Shown here piece by piece: positions 27,375 through 38,081 of a stretch of DNA of 64,000 bases (the stretch's first letter is position 1; the number at the start of each line of letters is the position of its first letter). A program made the position numbers and the translations under genes. Origin of the DNA: Microthrixaceae bacterium (GTDB lineage Bacteria > Actinomycetota > Acidimicrobiia > Acidimicrobiales > Poriferisodalaceae). A model generated the notes under the pieces. It ran no database searches. It had not been told where the DNA came from and saw only the letters and a list, made by a program, of their open reading frames with translations. Location of the stretch: assembly GCA_011523825.1 (NCBI GenBank), contig WTFX01000011.1, forward strand, positions 38,245 through 102,244, given 5' to 3'.

Positions 27375-28193
27375 CTAGGCGCAGCCGTCGGGCGGCGCAG
27401 CCACAGGCACATGAGATACAGCGACCGAGCGGTCAGCGCCGTCCGCGCCTCGCGAGAACGTGACGAGGGAAGCAGTGCCATTCGACGGGACGCCCATGGG
27501 TGCGCCCGGGTACCAAGCCACGACGTCGCCGACCGAGACATCGGTGGTCACGTGCCAGTGCCCGAGCGCTACGTAGTCGGCCCCGGTGGCCTCGATCTCC
27601 TCGGCGGCGATCGGCGAAGACCGGTGTGCATCGTCGGGGGTGCGCTGATAGTGCCCGTGCCCTGCTGCGATGAACCAACCGTCGTCCGGGCGTGCGGGCA
27701 CGCCTGCAAGAGGCCGGTACTCGGAGTGGTGGGCGTCCATCGCCCGACCCCACAGCGTCAGGTCATGCTCGCCGAAGTGGAGGGTCGCGCCTTGGGGATC
27801 GTCGAGGAAGATCACACCGGCGCCGGTGACCTCAAGCCGGTGCTCATGATCCGCGTGGGTGCCCCAGAGCGACTGCTCGTCGTGCACGTCATGGTTGCCG
27901 GGGATGATGACCACTGAGGCATCGACGCGACCGAGCAACTCCATCGTGTGTGCGACGTCGGACCGCTTCAGCCGGGCGTGGTCGAACAGATCTCCCGCGA
28001 TCAGCAGGACATCGGCCGCATGGACAGCGGCGGTTACGGCGAGTGCGTGTATGGGGCACTGGCAGACGTCGCGGTGGGTGCCGTGCGGCCCGCGCACGTG
28101 CCCGATGTGCACGTCGGACGTGTGCAGGACGCGCAGCCGGCGCCCGCCTGGCGGCCCGGCCTTCGCCGACCCCGTCGCAGCCCGCTCCTTCAC
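27375..28193 (-). CDS. calcineurin-type metallophosphoesterase
   Basis: About 272 residues. The metal-binding motifs are in order: LHTSDVHIG (D-x-H), LIAGDLFDH (GD-x-x-D), IIPGNHDVHDE (GNHD), AAGHGHY and LGHWHV (GHxH-type). The fold is that of SbcD/Mre11-like and general YfcE phosphoesterases, but there is no long C-terminal DNA-binding part and no SbcC partner nearby. The nucleic acid or phosphodiester substrate is unknown. The start is uncertain: GTG 28193 (used here), GTG 28211 and farther upstream frames are all open; none has a strong ribosome binding site. Divergent from surE (28327). Confidence 0.82.
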   Translation of the reverse strand: MKERAATGSAKAGPPGGRRLRVLHTSDVHIGHVRGPHGTHRDVCQCPIHALAVTAAVHAADVLLIAGDLFDHARLKRSDVAHTMELLGRVDASVVIIPGNHDVHDEQSLWGTHADHEHRLEVTGAGVIFLDDPQGATLHFGEHDLTLWGRAMDAHHSEYRPLAGVPARPDDGWFIAAGHGHYQRTPDDAHRSSPIAAEEIEATGADYVALGHWHVTTDVSVGDVVAWYPGAPMGVPSNGTASLVTFSRGADGADRSVAVSHVPVAAPPDGCA

Positions 28194-28326
28194 AGCGCGA
28201 CAGCTTGCCACGACGGCCCGCCCGAGACTTCGCCCAGGGGAGCGCCGCCGCACCACGCCATGCGGGCGCCGGGTCGTCAGTGAGCCATACGTCGATACGT
28301 CACCGGCGGGCGGTACCTTCGACACG

Positions 28327-29142
28327 GTGCGGATTCTGGTGACCAATGACGACGGCATCGAGTCAGAGGGGCTGCACGTTCTGGCGAGTGCGATGACCGC
28401 TCATGGCGATGTCGTCGTGGTGGCACCAGACTCCGAGTACTCGGGCGCGGGCGCTGCGATCGGTCCTCTGCATCTGATGGACCCCCAAGTACACAAGGTG
28501 CGTTTCGAAGGCGTCGCCGATGCGTGGACCGTCTCGGGGGCGCCCGCGTTGTGCGTGATGTTCGCCCGGCTGGGTGCCTTCGGCCCGGTGGATCTGGTGG
28601 TGTCAGGGATCAACCCGGGCGCGAACGTCGGTCGTTCCGTGTATCACTCCGGCACCGTCGGCGCGGTGCTGACGGGCCGCAACGGCAACATCCCGGGTTT
28701 GGCGGTCAGTCAGACCGTCGAGGGATTCGGGGTCGAGGGCCAAGGCTGGGAAGACGCCATCGCAGACCAGAAGTGGCACGCAGCGGCCGAAGTTGCCAGC
28801 GCCGTGCTCGGTGGCCTGCTCGCGGACGAACACGAATCGGCGTGGGCAGTCAACCTCAATGTGCCGAATCGTGAAGTCGCCGACATGAAGGGCTGGCGCT
28901 TCACCGAGGTGGGCACCCTGCCGCCGCGTTCGATCACCTCGGTGAGCCTTGAGCCGCATCCCGACAACGCCGACGCGTTCCGGGTTGCCATGGAGTGGGG
29001 CGATGCTGTCGACATGCCCGTCGAGGTCGACACCGGTGCCGTCATGAGCGACTTTGTCTCGGTGTCGTTCCTGTCGCGTATCACTGCCCAGCCGGCGATG
29101 GCCGACTCGAAACTCGCCGCCTGCCTCAACGGCGTGTTCTGA
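28327..29142 (+). CDS. surE: SurE-type 5'/3'-nucleotidase
   Basis: A 271-residue SurE protein beginning with the hallmark VRILVTNDDGIESEGLHVLA (metal-binding Asp-Asp), then VVVAPDSEYSGAGAAI, VDLVVSGINPGANVGRSVYH (the SGxNxGxN motif) and SGTVGAVLTGRNGNIPGLAV. SurE dephosphorylates nucleoside monophosphates and short polyphosphates in the cytoplasm. Its length matches the family. GTG 28327 was chosen because the conserved domain starts at the second residue; the frame is open for 156 codons upstream, but that is shadow of the opposite-strand gene. It converges with the MFS gene ending at 29163. Confidence 0.94.
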   Translation: MRILVTNDDGIESEGLHVLASAMTAHGDVVVVAPDSEYSGAGAAIGPLHLMDPQVHKVRFEGVADAWTVSGAPALCVMFARLGAFGPVDLVVSGINPGANVGRSVYHSGTVGAVLTGRNGNIPGLAVSQTVEGFGVEGQGWEDAIADQKWHAAAEVASAVLGGLLADEHESAWAVNLNVPNREVADMKGWRFTEVGTLPPRSITSVSLEPHPDNADAFRVAMEWGDAVDMPVEVDTGAVMSDFVSVSFLSRITAQPAMADSKLAACLNGVF

Positions 29143-29162
29143 AGATCCGGCCGAGCGGTTGA

Positions 29163-30461
29163 TCAAGCCGTGAAGCGCCGGGTCACCCGGAAGTTCCGCA
29201 CCAGCATCACGACGGCGGCGATGCCGAGCGCTACGGCTACCCACGCTCCCCAGGTCGCGAGATCGGCATAGGAGCGGTGCTCTACCGCCAGGCCTGAGCT
29301 CACGCCGGCGGCCGCGCCGAGTGCCGTCATCAGCACGTCGGCGGTGGCTTGCACGCTGACGCGGCGCTCCAGTGGAAACGACGCCGTCAGCAGCGCACTG
29401 GCGGACACCACGCAGCAGCTCCAGCCGATACCGATGAGGAACAGCCCCAGCAGCAGCCCCGTCGCGTGAGCGGCATCGGTGTTTGCGGCCATCGCAGCGC
29501 CGACGGTGAGCACGAGCGCACCCGCAACGATGATGACCTGACCGCCGACACGATCCACCAGCCAGCCCACATACGGCGAGAACGCAAACATGCCGGCGAT
29601 GTGCAGCGAGAGCATGACGCCGATGATCAGCGGGTTCTGGCCGCCCTGGGACATGTGGATCGGCGACACGGTCATGACGCCGATCATCACCGCCTGCGAC
29701 AGCATCATCCCAATCAGCGCAATGGACGCCACGGGATGGGCCAGGATGCGGCCGGCCTCGGCCAAGCTCGGCAGCTTGACGCTTGCCGAGCCTGCGTCTG
29801 CAGCCACGACATGCAACGGATCTGGGCGCAGACGGCGCCAGATGTTGACTGCTGCGAGACCGAACAGGCCCAGCGTCATGGCGTACGGCAGTGCGAAGCC
29901 GCTCAACCCCTCGGTGTCGGCGAAGAGGCTCTTGAGGCCGAGCGCGACGGTGGGCCCCAGCACCGAGCCGACCGTGCTGGCCCACAGCACGAGGCTGATG
30001 GAGCGGGCCCGGTTCTCGTCGGTTGCGAGGTCGGCGCCGGCGTAGCGCGCGGCCAGATTGGCGGCTTGGCCGGTGCCGATCAGCACCATGCCGACCACGA
30101 GCATCGAGTAGCGGCCGGTGAACGCCGACAGCAGCGCCAGCGTGCCGCCGATCGCGCCGGTGAAGTAGCCGGCGGCGAGTCCGGCGCGGCGGCCCTGCCG
30201 GGCCATCAGCGCCGCGAGCGGGATGCCCGCGAGCGTGCCGCCGATGCTGAGGCATACGGCCGCCAGCGAGGCCTTCGTCTCGCTGCCCGTCATCTGGTCG
30301 GCGAGCAGGGTGGCCGCGGCGAACGACGCCGTCATGGCCAGCCCGCCGGGGATCACCCCGAGCTGCAGCACCCGGATGGTGCGGCGTGCCAGCTCGTCGC
30401 GTTCGGGCGAGCCGGGGAGGTATGCAGCCCCGTCGCTGCCCTCCGACAAACTCTGCACCAT
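29163..30461 (-). CDS. MFS transporter
   Basis: A 432-residue integral membrane protein with about 12 hydrophobic segments. After a polar N-terminus (VQSLSEGSDGAAYLPG), helices begin at QLGVIPGGLAMTASFAAAT. AALMARQGRRAGLAAGYFTG corresponds to the loop 2-3 signature of the major facilitator superfamily, and VGWLVDRVGGQVIIVAGALV to its repeat in the second half. It probably exports or imports a small molecule with protons; the substrate is unknown. ATG 30461 is clear. The divergent neighbour at 30570 is an SDR gene, and the two may share regulation. Confidence 0.87.
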   Translation of the reverse strand: MVQSLSEGSDGAAYLPGSPERDELARRTIRVLQLGVIPGGLAMTASFAAATLLADQMTGSETKASLAAVCLSIGGTLAGIPLAALMARQGRRAGLAAGYFTGAIGGTLALLSAFTGRYSMLVVGMVLIGTGQAANLAARYAGADLATDENRARSISLVLWASTVGSVLGPTVALGLKSLFADTEGLSGFALPYAMTLGLFGLAAVNIWRRLRPDPLHVVAADAGSASVKLPSLAEAGRILAHPVASIALIGMMLSQAVMIGVMTVSPIHMSQGGQNPLIIGVMLSLHIAGMFAFSPYVGWLVDRVGGQVIIVAGALVLTVGAAMAANTDAAHATGLLLGLFLIGIGWSCCVVSASALLTASFPLERRVSVQATADVLMTALGAAAGVSSGLAVEHRSYADLATWGAWVAVALGIAAVVMLVRNFRVTRRFTA

Positions 30462-30569
30462 CGACCTAGCCTCCGGATCGGCCAGCCGGTATCACGGCGG
30501 GGCCGATTGCGAACGCTACTGCGGGTCACTGAAGCGCGTCGGGATGAACGGGCAGGAGAGGAGTGCGAG

Positions 30570-31331
30570 ATGCGAGACATCACCGGTTGCGTGGCGATGA
30601 TCAGCGGTGCGAATCGCGGCATCGGCGAAGCCATCGCCGCGGCGCTGCACGCGGACGGCTGGGCGCTGTCGCTGGGTGCACGCGACTTGGCCGCGCTCGA
30701 AGCCTCTGCGGCCAAGTACCGCACCGACACGGCCCGTGACAGCGATCACACAGGAACGGCCGGTGGCGGCGGCCCGACCGTCACCCTGCACCGCTATGAC
30801 GCGACCGACCTCGATGCGGCCGAGCGCTGGACCGCGGAGACGATCGCTGTGCACGGCCGGATCGACTGCCTCGTGAACAACGCTGGCGTCGCCTATCCCG
30901 ATGTGTTCGAAGAGCTGACTGAGGACACGCTCGACGAGATGTGGGAGGTCAACGCGAAGGGGCCGTTCCGTATGATCCGCGCCACACTCGACCACCTGCG
31001 CCGCAGCGGCGAGGGCCGCATCGTGAACGTGATCTCCATGTCGGGCAAGCGAGTGCGCGGCACCTTCGCACCCGGTTATGCCATGAGCAAACACGCCGCA
31101 ATGGCCCTGCATCACTCGGTCCGCCACCTCACCTTTCCTGACGGGATCCGGTGCACGGCCGTGTGTCCGGGCTATGTGCAGACCGACATGACCTCGGGTT
31201 TCGGTGTGGACCCGTCGATCATGATCCAAGCCGACGATCTGGCGCAGGCCTTGGCCACGATCCTGCGGCTGCCGAATACCGCATCAGTCGCCGAACTGCT
31301 CGTCACCACCGAACCCGAGACGATCGCTTGA
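30570..31331 (+). CDS. short-chain dehydrogenase/reductase (SDR)
   Basis: A 253-residue classical SDR: SGANRGIGEAIAAALHADGW (cofactor motif), CLVNNAGVAYPDVFEELT (NNAG), NVISMSGKRVRGTFAPGYAM with the active-site Ser and then GYAMSKHAAMAL (YxxxK: Tyr, then Lys four on), and CPGYVQTDMTSG. It catalyses NAD(P)H-dependent oxidation or reduction of a hydroxyl or keto group; the substrate is unknown. ATG 30570 has AGGAG about ten bases upstream. The end lies nine bases before the stop of the convergent hydroxylase-like gene. Confidence 0.92.
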   Translation: MRDITGCVAMISGANRGIGEAIAAALHADGWALSLGARDLAALEASAAKYRTDTARDSDHTGTAGGGGPTVTLHRYDATDLDAAERWTAETIAVHGRIDCLVNNAGVAYPDVFEELTEDTLDEMWEVNAKGPFRMIRATLDHLRRSGEGRIVNVISMSGKRVRGTFAPGYAMSKHAAMALHHSVRHLTFPDGIRCTAVCPGYVQTDMTSGFGVDPSIMIQADDLAQALATILRLPNTASVAELLVTTEPETIA

Positions 31332-31340
31332 ATCAGTGGC

Positions 31341-32291
31341 CTAGCGGGCCGCCAGGCGCCGGCGGCGCGTGATCATCTCGCTGGCTGCCTCGCTGCCGTC
31401 GTGGAACGTGCCGAGCCACTTGTCGAGCGGCACGATCGCGGTTCCGTAGTTGCAGTCGAAGTAGCGGTGGTGGAGCGTGTGGAACCGGTCGCCGCCGGCC
31501 ACGGTGCGACCGCCGGCCACGACGAAGCGGTCGAAGCCGGAGTGCGACGCTGCCGGTGACAGCAGGAAGTACGTGGCGGTGAGCGTGATCAGGTAGGGGT
31601 TCGCCGGGATCAGCAGGAACATGAGCGGCGCCGAGAGGTACAGCACGTGCTCGAGCGGGTGCATCGACACGCCCGACCACGGGCCGATGTTCACGTTGCG
31701 GTGGTGAAGCGAGTGAGCCCAGCGGTACAGGTGCTTGGTGTGGAGCAGCCGGTGGTTGGCGTAGAAGTGCACCGAGCCCAGCGGGAAGATCAGCAGCGTC
31801 AGCGCCGCGGTGTAGCCCAGAGCGAACAGGCTGCCGCTTGCCGGAACGGTCCAGATGAGGTCGTTGGCGTACAGCCACAGCATCAGCGATTCGTACAGCG
31901 CCGCGATGGAGCAGGCACTGGCCAGCGACCAGAAGACGTTGTCACGCGTCTGGTTGCGGAACAGGAACGGGCGGCGACCCACCGACAGCCATCGCTCGTC
32001 GTACTTGTACTGGGTGCCCTGGCTGCGCCGGATGAACAGCCACCAGTGCAGGCCGCCGGCCACGGCGAGCATCAGCGCCACGTTGCGCAGGTACACCAGT
32101 GCGACGGCCCACGCCGCTGGTGTCGCAAAGCTCTCGAGCGACGGCGTGAGCCAGTTCCACGCCGCGATGCCCACAACGATCCACAGGCCGCCCTGCCACC
32201 ACAGGAAATTGGTGACCGTCCAGCGCGCCATGGCCAGCGGACGAGGCGGCCGGTCGTACAGCGGCGGGAGCGTCACCTCCCCGATCCCCAC
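31341..32291 (-). CDS. sterol desaturase/fatty acid hydroxylase family membrane protein
   Basis: A 316-residue membrane protein with the three histidine boxes of the fatty acid hydroxylase superfamily: HRLLH (H180-H184), HSLHH (H193-H197) and HTLHH (H271-H275), which bind a di-iron centre. Hydrophobic segments lie around residues 30-50, 57-75, 120-140 and 155-175, and between the second and third boxes (215-245). The family hydroxylates or desaturates lipids or carotenoids using O2. The start is GTG 32291. It lies 77 bases downstream of the ABC ATPase gene and could be the last gene of that operon, but a functional link to sugar uptake is not evident. Confidence 0.88.
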   Translation of the reverse strand: MGIGEVTLPPLYDRPPRPLAMARWTVTNFLWWQGGLWIVVGIAAWNWLTPSLESFATPAAWAVALVYLRNVALMLAVAGGLHWWLFIRRSQGTQYKYDERWLSVGRRPFLFRNQTRDNVFWSLASACSIAALYESLMLWLYANDLIWTVPASGSLFALGYTAALTLLIFPLGSVHFYANHRLLHTKHLYRWAHSLHHRNVNIGPWSGVSMHPLEHVLYLSAPLMFLLIPANPYLITLTATYFLLSPAASHSGFDRFVVAGGRTVAGGDRFHTLHHRYFDCNYGTAIVPLDKWLGTFHDGSEAASEMITRRRRLAAR

Positions 32292-32368
32292 GACGCGAAT
32301 TGTACGACTGCTGCCCGCCTGGTCCAGCGCTGCAGCGTGATGAACAGCAGCGGAGGCTGTTTCGCCGC

Positions 32369-33520
<1,152 letters not shown>

Positions 33521-33548
33521 GGTGCTGACTCCTCGTCGGCGTGGGTGA

Positions 33549-36500
33549 TCAGGGGATGCGGGTGGGTGAGGCGGAGACTCGCGGCTCCGCAGGCCGATGC
33601 GGCCACAGCTCGACGCTGGCCTCAATGCTGGTGATGGCTCCCGAGCGGCTGAACAACAACTCGCTCATGTCGGCATCGAGCTCGTCGCCGGCCACCACCG
33701 AAGCACGTTCGCCCACGGTCACCACCAGCGACGGGCGGCCCTCAGCCAGCCGATAGATCACCGGCACGCCGCAGTAGGTGAACCCCAACGTGCCGGCGCT
33801 GAGCTGGCCATGCTGTTCATCCGGCCCGAGCGGTGCCCATGCTGCCGGAGCTTGCAGGAATTCGTCGGGATCGAGCAGCAATGGACGGAAGCGCACCCGC
33901 CCATTGCGCACTTGCACCCCGAGCTCCCCCCAACGAAGCAGGATCCCGTCCTTGGCGGCGCCAGTCATCCCGGGCTGCTGTGCACCCGCACCCGCAGGCG
34001 TGTGCGAGTACGGCTCGAGCGGGAAGGCGCCGTGCTCACTGGCCGACTTCAGGAAGCCGAGACCGGCCCGGATCCGGCGGTAGTGGTCGATGAGCCGGTC
34101 GGTGAGGTCGCCGTCGGCGCCGCTGTCGACGGCGGCGGTGATCTGACGCTGGGTTGCGACCAGCAGTTTCATGACCATGTGCCAGTAGATCGAGCCGAGG
34201 CCCTCGTAGCGGTACATCGTCTGCGCACGTCCGATGAACGACTGGTGCTGGAACACTGCTTCGTACGCCGAGGCGATCTCCGCGCGCTCTGCTGCGCTGA
34301 TGCGCGACGCGGACTGCAGCTCGTCGAGCGCACCGCCGAGCTCCCGGCTGCTGGTCAGCCAGCTCGCGAACCGGATGCTGCCCTCCGCGTCTTGCTGGAG
34401 CAGCTCGGTGCGGCCGTTGAGCACACCCCGCAGCTCGGGGGTGATCCGCTCCGGCGGCACACGATTGCGCTCCATGAAACCCGGTCGCGTGTCGCCGGAA
34501 TGGAGCAGAAACGATCGCCGGTCAGTCTGATACAGGTCACTGGCAAACAGCGAGTCGAGAATGCCGGCAGCCGCTTCGGGGCTCGTCGTGTCCGATCCCA
34601 TCACGGCGACCTGCCCTTCGAGCATGAGCGGCAGCGACTCCACACGGGCAACCCCGGAATCGAAGGTCACCAGGCGGTACGCGTCGACGAGGTCGTCGGA
34701 CCGGCGAGCAGCCTCGGTGACCGCATCGAGATGGGGGTGCACCGCGGACACCAGGCGGCGCAGGCGAGCCAACGGGATGGGCAGCGGCGGCTCGGGCAGC
34801 TGGTCGTAGATGCGGGCGCGGAATTCCTCGAACGCCGTGCCCAGCCGATCCGAGAACGATCGGCGACTGCTGTCGTCGAGCTGTTCCGGGTCGGCGAGAT
34901 CGGCGTGCTCCTCGCAGATTCGCAGTAGCTCCTCGAGCCATATGGCAACCGACGGGCTCAGAGGAACAGTCTCGGCATCGCAGTCGGCGAACAGGCTGTC
35001 TATGAAGGCGAGGTAGTCGCTCAGGTGAAAGACGGTGACCACTGACAGGCCGATGCCCGCGAGCGCGTTGTTCGCGTCGTTCCACTCGGGCCGTTGCGCG
35101 TTCAGCCAGATGCCGCCGCCGGGCACCAGGCTGGAGATCTTCGCCAATGCCGGCAGCAGCAGCTTCTCTGCAAGCGACACATGATGAACGCCTCCGGCGG
35201 CGTTGAGCACGAGCTTGCCGTCGGCACCGAGCCGCCGCGTCCGTTCGTCAATCTGGGCTTGGGCGTCCGCGTCGAAGCGCAGCGTGCGTTTGGGGTCCGC
35301 GACCATGGCCCCGTACGGGAGCATGCGGTACGGGACGTTCGCCGACGCATAGCCGACCCATCCGAGCAGCGATTCGAGCAGACCGGGTACGTGGCGGCGA
35401 GCGAGCTCCAGCAGGCGGTGCAGGTAGACGATCTGGTGATCGCCCCAGTAGCCGAAGTTCGACCAGTAGCCCTCGTCGGGCATCTCCCAGTCGACGCCAT
35501 CGCTGGTGATCCGGTACGGGTTGTGGCCGTCGCAGGTTGAGGCGTTCAGGAACTTGGCCACGACTGCATGGGCCAGCATGGGAAAGCTGGTGACCAACGC
35601 CTCCCAGTTCTGGAAGATGTCACGCCAATTGCCCTCGTAGGCGAAGTTCGACGACTCGCCGTCAGCACCGATGCGGAATTCGTTCCATGGCCTGCTCGGA
35701 TCGCCGTGGCGGCGGCTGAACGACAGCGGCAGGTACTCGTCCACCAGCCGGAACAGATCCGTGTCGTCGACGACGGCCCGATGCAGCTCGCCCAGGCCGA
35801 CCGTCGTATCCCCTCCAGCGGTCTTGGCCGCGAACCGCTCCGCCGCATCGGTGTTCCGTGCGGTCACGAACTTGCCGACATCGGCGACCTCGACGCGGTA
35901 ATCGTCGAGCGGCACTCCCCCGCGCATGCAGTTGTAGAGAACGTTCGAGTAGTGGCTAATGTCGACACGGCGATCTGCGGTGCGCTGCAGCCCGTCGGCG
36001 GAGGCCACGAGCCGCACGAGTTCGCCTCGCATCCGATCGACTGAGGCCCCCAGTTCCGGCCGAGGATCGGGTGTCTCTCGCAGCCAGCTGCGGAGCTGTG
36101 CGACGTCGGCATGGGATCGGGAGGTGTCGGCGACCGTGACCCATTCCAGAGGTGTGCCAGGCTCGAGCCGCACAGCTCCGGCGAGCAGGAACGATCCCTT
36201 GCGGCCGGTCACCAGGTGCTCGGGCTCGAGCGCGTGGCCTGAGCGGAACAGCCTCACCTGCCGATCGGAAAGGACGACTTGGGCGCCGCCGAGACCGCGT
36301 GACCACACCACCGCGGCGTGCAGCGACTCAGCCGGGTCGGGACGGTCGCTGATCCGCGCCTCGAGCGTGAAGAGTGCGAGTTCCGCTTCGCTGTCGTACT
36401 CGCTGCGACGGTAGGCATCCACCAGCGTGCTCGATTGCTGCTGTACCGCCAGCTCGACCCCGGAGGGGAGCACATCAATCAGCCCATCGAGCACTTCCAC

Positions 36501-36980
36501 ATCGAGGGCGGCCCGGTCTGGCGAGCGGGTGAGCTCGCAGCTGCGCACGAAGCCGTACTCCGGCGTCGCAGACCACGTGTAGCTGAAGGTAAGTCCGAGA
36601 TCGTCGTGCTGCTCGGTGAAGCGGAGCCGGTCTCCTTCGACGGACTTGGCGATGGTGCGACGCACCGAACCCATCGGCACGTGCGGTGCGAACGGCTCCC
36701 AGACATGGCCACCACCCCGTATCAGGGTGAGGGGACCCGTCCGGCCGCCGCTGCGATGCAGCCGGTCATCGGTCTCATAGGGAAACAGCGCCAGATCCGC
36801 GCTGTAGCGGCCTGCGGTCAGCGCTCCGCTCGATGACACGAACAGCCACAGGTCGCCGAGCGTGACCACGTTGATGAGAAACGGCTCAGCGTGGTCGTAG
36901 TCGGTGATCCTGTACCACTCGCGACCGTCTTCGGTGCAGATCTCGCCGGAGGGCTCGGCGATGACGGATGAGGAACTCAT
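33549..36980 (-). CDS. GH94/GH149/GH161-type glycoside phosphorylase-like protein
   Basis: A 1143-residue cytoplasmic protein (no signal peptide). Key blocks: GNWRDIFQNWEALVTSFPML near residue 449, GYWSNFGYWGDHQIVYLHRL near 505 and RPEWNDANNALAGIGLS near 630. The WND segment corresponds to the catalytic-acid region of GH94 cellobiose/chitobiose phosphorylases. Length and the NWRDIFQNWEAL block fit the larger relatives such as GH161 beta-1,3-glucan phosphorylases, by memory. The reaction would be phosphorolysis of beta-glucans to glucose 1-phosphate, saving ATP. Context supports it: a GH16 gene lies four bases upstream and a CUT1 transporter precedes that. ATG 36980 follows directly after the GH16 stop. 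Cellobiose or another glucan is possible. Confidence 0.75.
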   Translation of the reverse strand: MSSSSVIAEPSGEICTEDGREWYRITDYDHAEPFLINVVTLGDLWLFVSSSGALTAGRYSADLALFPYETDDRLHRSGGRTGPLTLIRGGGHVWEPFAPHVPMGSVRRTIAKSVEGDRLRFTEQHDDLGLTFSYTWSATPEYGFVRSCELTRSPDRAALDVEVLDGLIDVLPSGVELAVQQQSSTLVDAYRRSEYDSEAELALFTLEARISDRPDPAESLHAAVVWSRGLGGAQVVLSDRQVRLFRSGHALEPEHLVTGRKGSFLLAGAVRLEPGTPLEWVTVADTSRSHADVAQLRSWLRETPDPRPELGASVDRMRGELVRLVASADGLQRTADRRVDISHYSNVLYNCMRGGVPLDDYRVEVADVGKFVTARNTDAAERFAAKTAGGDTTVGLGELHRAVVDDTDLFRLVDEYLPLSFSRRHGDPSRPWNEFRIGADGESSNFAYEGNWRDIFQNWEALVTSFPMLAHAVVAKFLNASTCDGHNPYRITSDGVDWEMPDEGYWSNFGYWGDHQIVYLHRLLELARRHVPGLLESLLGWVGYASANVPYRMLPYGAMVADPKRTLRFDADAQAQIDERTRRLGADGKLVLNAAGGVHHVSLAEKLLLPALAKISSLVPGGGIWLNAQRPEWNDANNALAGIGLSVVTVFHLSDYLAFIDSLFADCDAETVPLSPSVAIWLEELLRICEEHADLADPEQLDDSSRRSFSDRLGTAFEEFRARIYDQLPEPPLPIPLARLRRLVSAVHPHLDAVTEAARRSDDLVDAYRLVTFDSGVARVESLPLMLEGQVAVMGSDTTSPEAAAGILDSLFASDLYQTDRRSFLLHSGDTRPGFMERNRVPPERITPELRGVLNGRTELLQQDAEGSIRFASWLTSSRELGGALDELQSASRISAAERAEIASAYEAVFQHQSFIGRAQTMYRYEGLGSIYWHMVMKLLVATQRQITAAVDSGADGDLTDRLIDHYRRIRAGLGFLKSASEHGAFPLEPYSHTPAGAGAQQPGMTGAAKDGILLRWGELGVQVRNGRVRFRPLLLDPDEFLQAPAAWAPLGPDEQHGQLSAGTLGFTYCGVPVIYRLAEGRPSLVVTVGERASVVAGDELDADMSELLFSRSGAITSIEASVELWPHRPAEPRVSASPTRIP

Positions 36981-36984
36981 GCGG

Positions 36985-37977
36985 TTACGCCCCCGCCCCT
37001 GAATCTCGCTGGTAGACGCGCACGTAGTCCACATACATCTGCACGGGGAACTCCAGGTCGAGGGCGACGGGGCCCGGGAACAGCCCGCCGACGGCCAAGT
37101 TGAGGATCAGGAAGAAGTCGCCGTCGAAGACCCACTCCCGATTGCCCACCCCGGTGCGCGCCAGGTCGTAGTACATCTGGTCGTCGTAGAACCATCGGAT
37201 GCCGTCGTAGTCCCATTCGATGGCGTAGGTGTGGAATTCGTCGGCGGTCAGATAGTCCTGGCGGAACCACTTGGACAGTCCGAGTGCCCCTGCATAGCCG
37301 GGTCCATGCACGGTGCCCAGGATCAGATCGGGCTCGCGGCCGACGTACTCCATGATGTCGATCTCGCCGACGAAGGGCCAGCGGTGCGCTTCGTCCTCAG
37401 CCCGGTGAATGAAGTCTGAGCCGAGCATCCAGAACGCCGGCCACAGCCCGGCCCCGGCCGGCACTTTGATCCGCGCTTCCATGCGCCCGTACTGGAACTC
37501 ACGCAGTCCCTGGGTGAGCATCCGGGCCGAGGTGTAGTACGAGTTCTCGTACTTCTCCTGGTGGGCTTCGATCATCAGCAGCCCGTTCGAGACGCGGGCG
37601 TTTCGGGGGCGTGAGGTGTAGTACTGCGCTTCGCCGTTGCCCCAGCCCCAGCCGCCGATGTCGTAGGTCCAGTTCGACAGGTCGATCTCGTCGCCGTCGA
37701 ACTCGTCCTGCCACACCAGTTCCCAGCCGGGCTCGTCGCGAATCGGGATGGGGGGCGGGGCCTCGATGGCCGGTGTGAACGCCTCGGTAGTGGTGGTTCT
37801 GGGCGCGGCCGTGGTGCTGGTGGCGGGCGCGGCCACGGTCTCCGGTACCGCAGATTGGGGCGTCGCCTGCGATTCGGCCGTCGTCGAGCCAGCGCAGGCG
37901 CTCGCGGCGATCGCCACGGCCAACGCCGCCGCGACCCAACGGCCAGTGAGGCCCACGCGGGCCCTGCGCTCGGGCAT
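36985..37977 (-). CDS. GH16 family secreted glucanase lipoprotein
   Basis: A 330-residue exported protein. The hydrophobic signal AALAVAIAASAC has a lipobox Cys at residue 28. A Thr/Ala/Pro-rich linker (residues 35-75) precedes the GH16 domain: WQDEFDGDEIDLSNWTYDIG near 90, GLWPAFWMLGSDFIH near 177 and the catalytic GEIDIMEYVG (Glu205 nucleophile, Asp207, Glu210 acid/base, pattern E-x-D-x-x-E). The family cleaves beta-1,3(4)-glucans such as laminarin outside the cell. The start is uncertain: ATG 37977, or GTGs at 38019 and 38064 inside the upstream 45-base repeat. It is preceded by the permease gene and followed by the phosphorylase-like gene. Confidence 0.88.
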   Translation of the reverse strand: MPERRARVGLTGRWVAAALAVAIAASACAGSTTAESQATPQSAVPETVAAPATSTTAAPRTTTTEAFTPAIEAPPPIPIRDEPGWELVWQDEFDGDEIDLSNWTYDIGGWGWGNGEAQYYTSRPRNARVSNGLLMIEAHQEKYENSYYTSARMLTQGLREFQYGRMEARIKVPAGAGLWPAFWMLGSDFIHRAEDEAHRWPFVGEIDIMEYVGREPDLILGTVHGPGYAGALGLSKWFRQDYLTADEFHTYAIEWDYDGIRWFYDDQMYYDLARTGVGNREWVFDGDFFLILNLAVGGLFPGPVALDLEFPVQMYVDYVRVYQRDSGAGA

Positions 37978-38081
37978 CAGCCCTTGACCGCCCGCGCCCA
38001 GAAGCGTCCTGCGCCGCACGATCAGCCCTTGACCGCCCGTGGCCAGAAACGTCTTGCGTCGCACGATCAGCCTTTGACCGC
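37976..38081. repeat. 45-bp tandem repeat at the permease-glucanase junction
   Basis: Two complete 45-base units (37976-38020 and 38021-38065) begin ATCAGCCCTTGACCGCCCG, and a partial third (38066-38081) is the genuine end of the permease gene. Read on the minus strand, each unit repeats the permease 3' end GGTCAAGGGCTGA, including its stop and an AAGGG box. The units differ at a few positions, so the duplication is not brand new. Being a multiple of three, they add in-frame upstream codons to the glucanase gene and supply possible alternative GTG starts. Confidence 0.85.
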
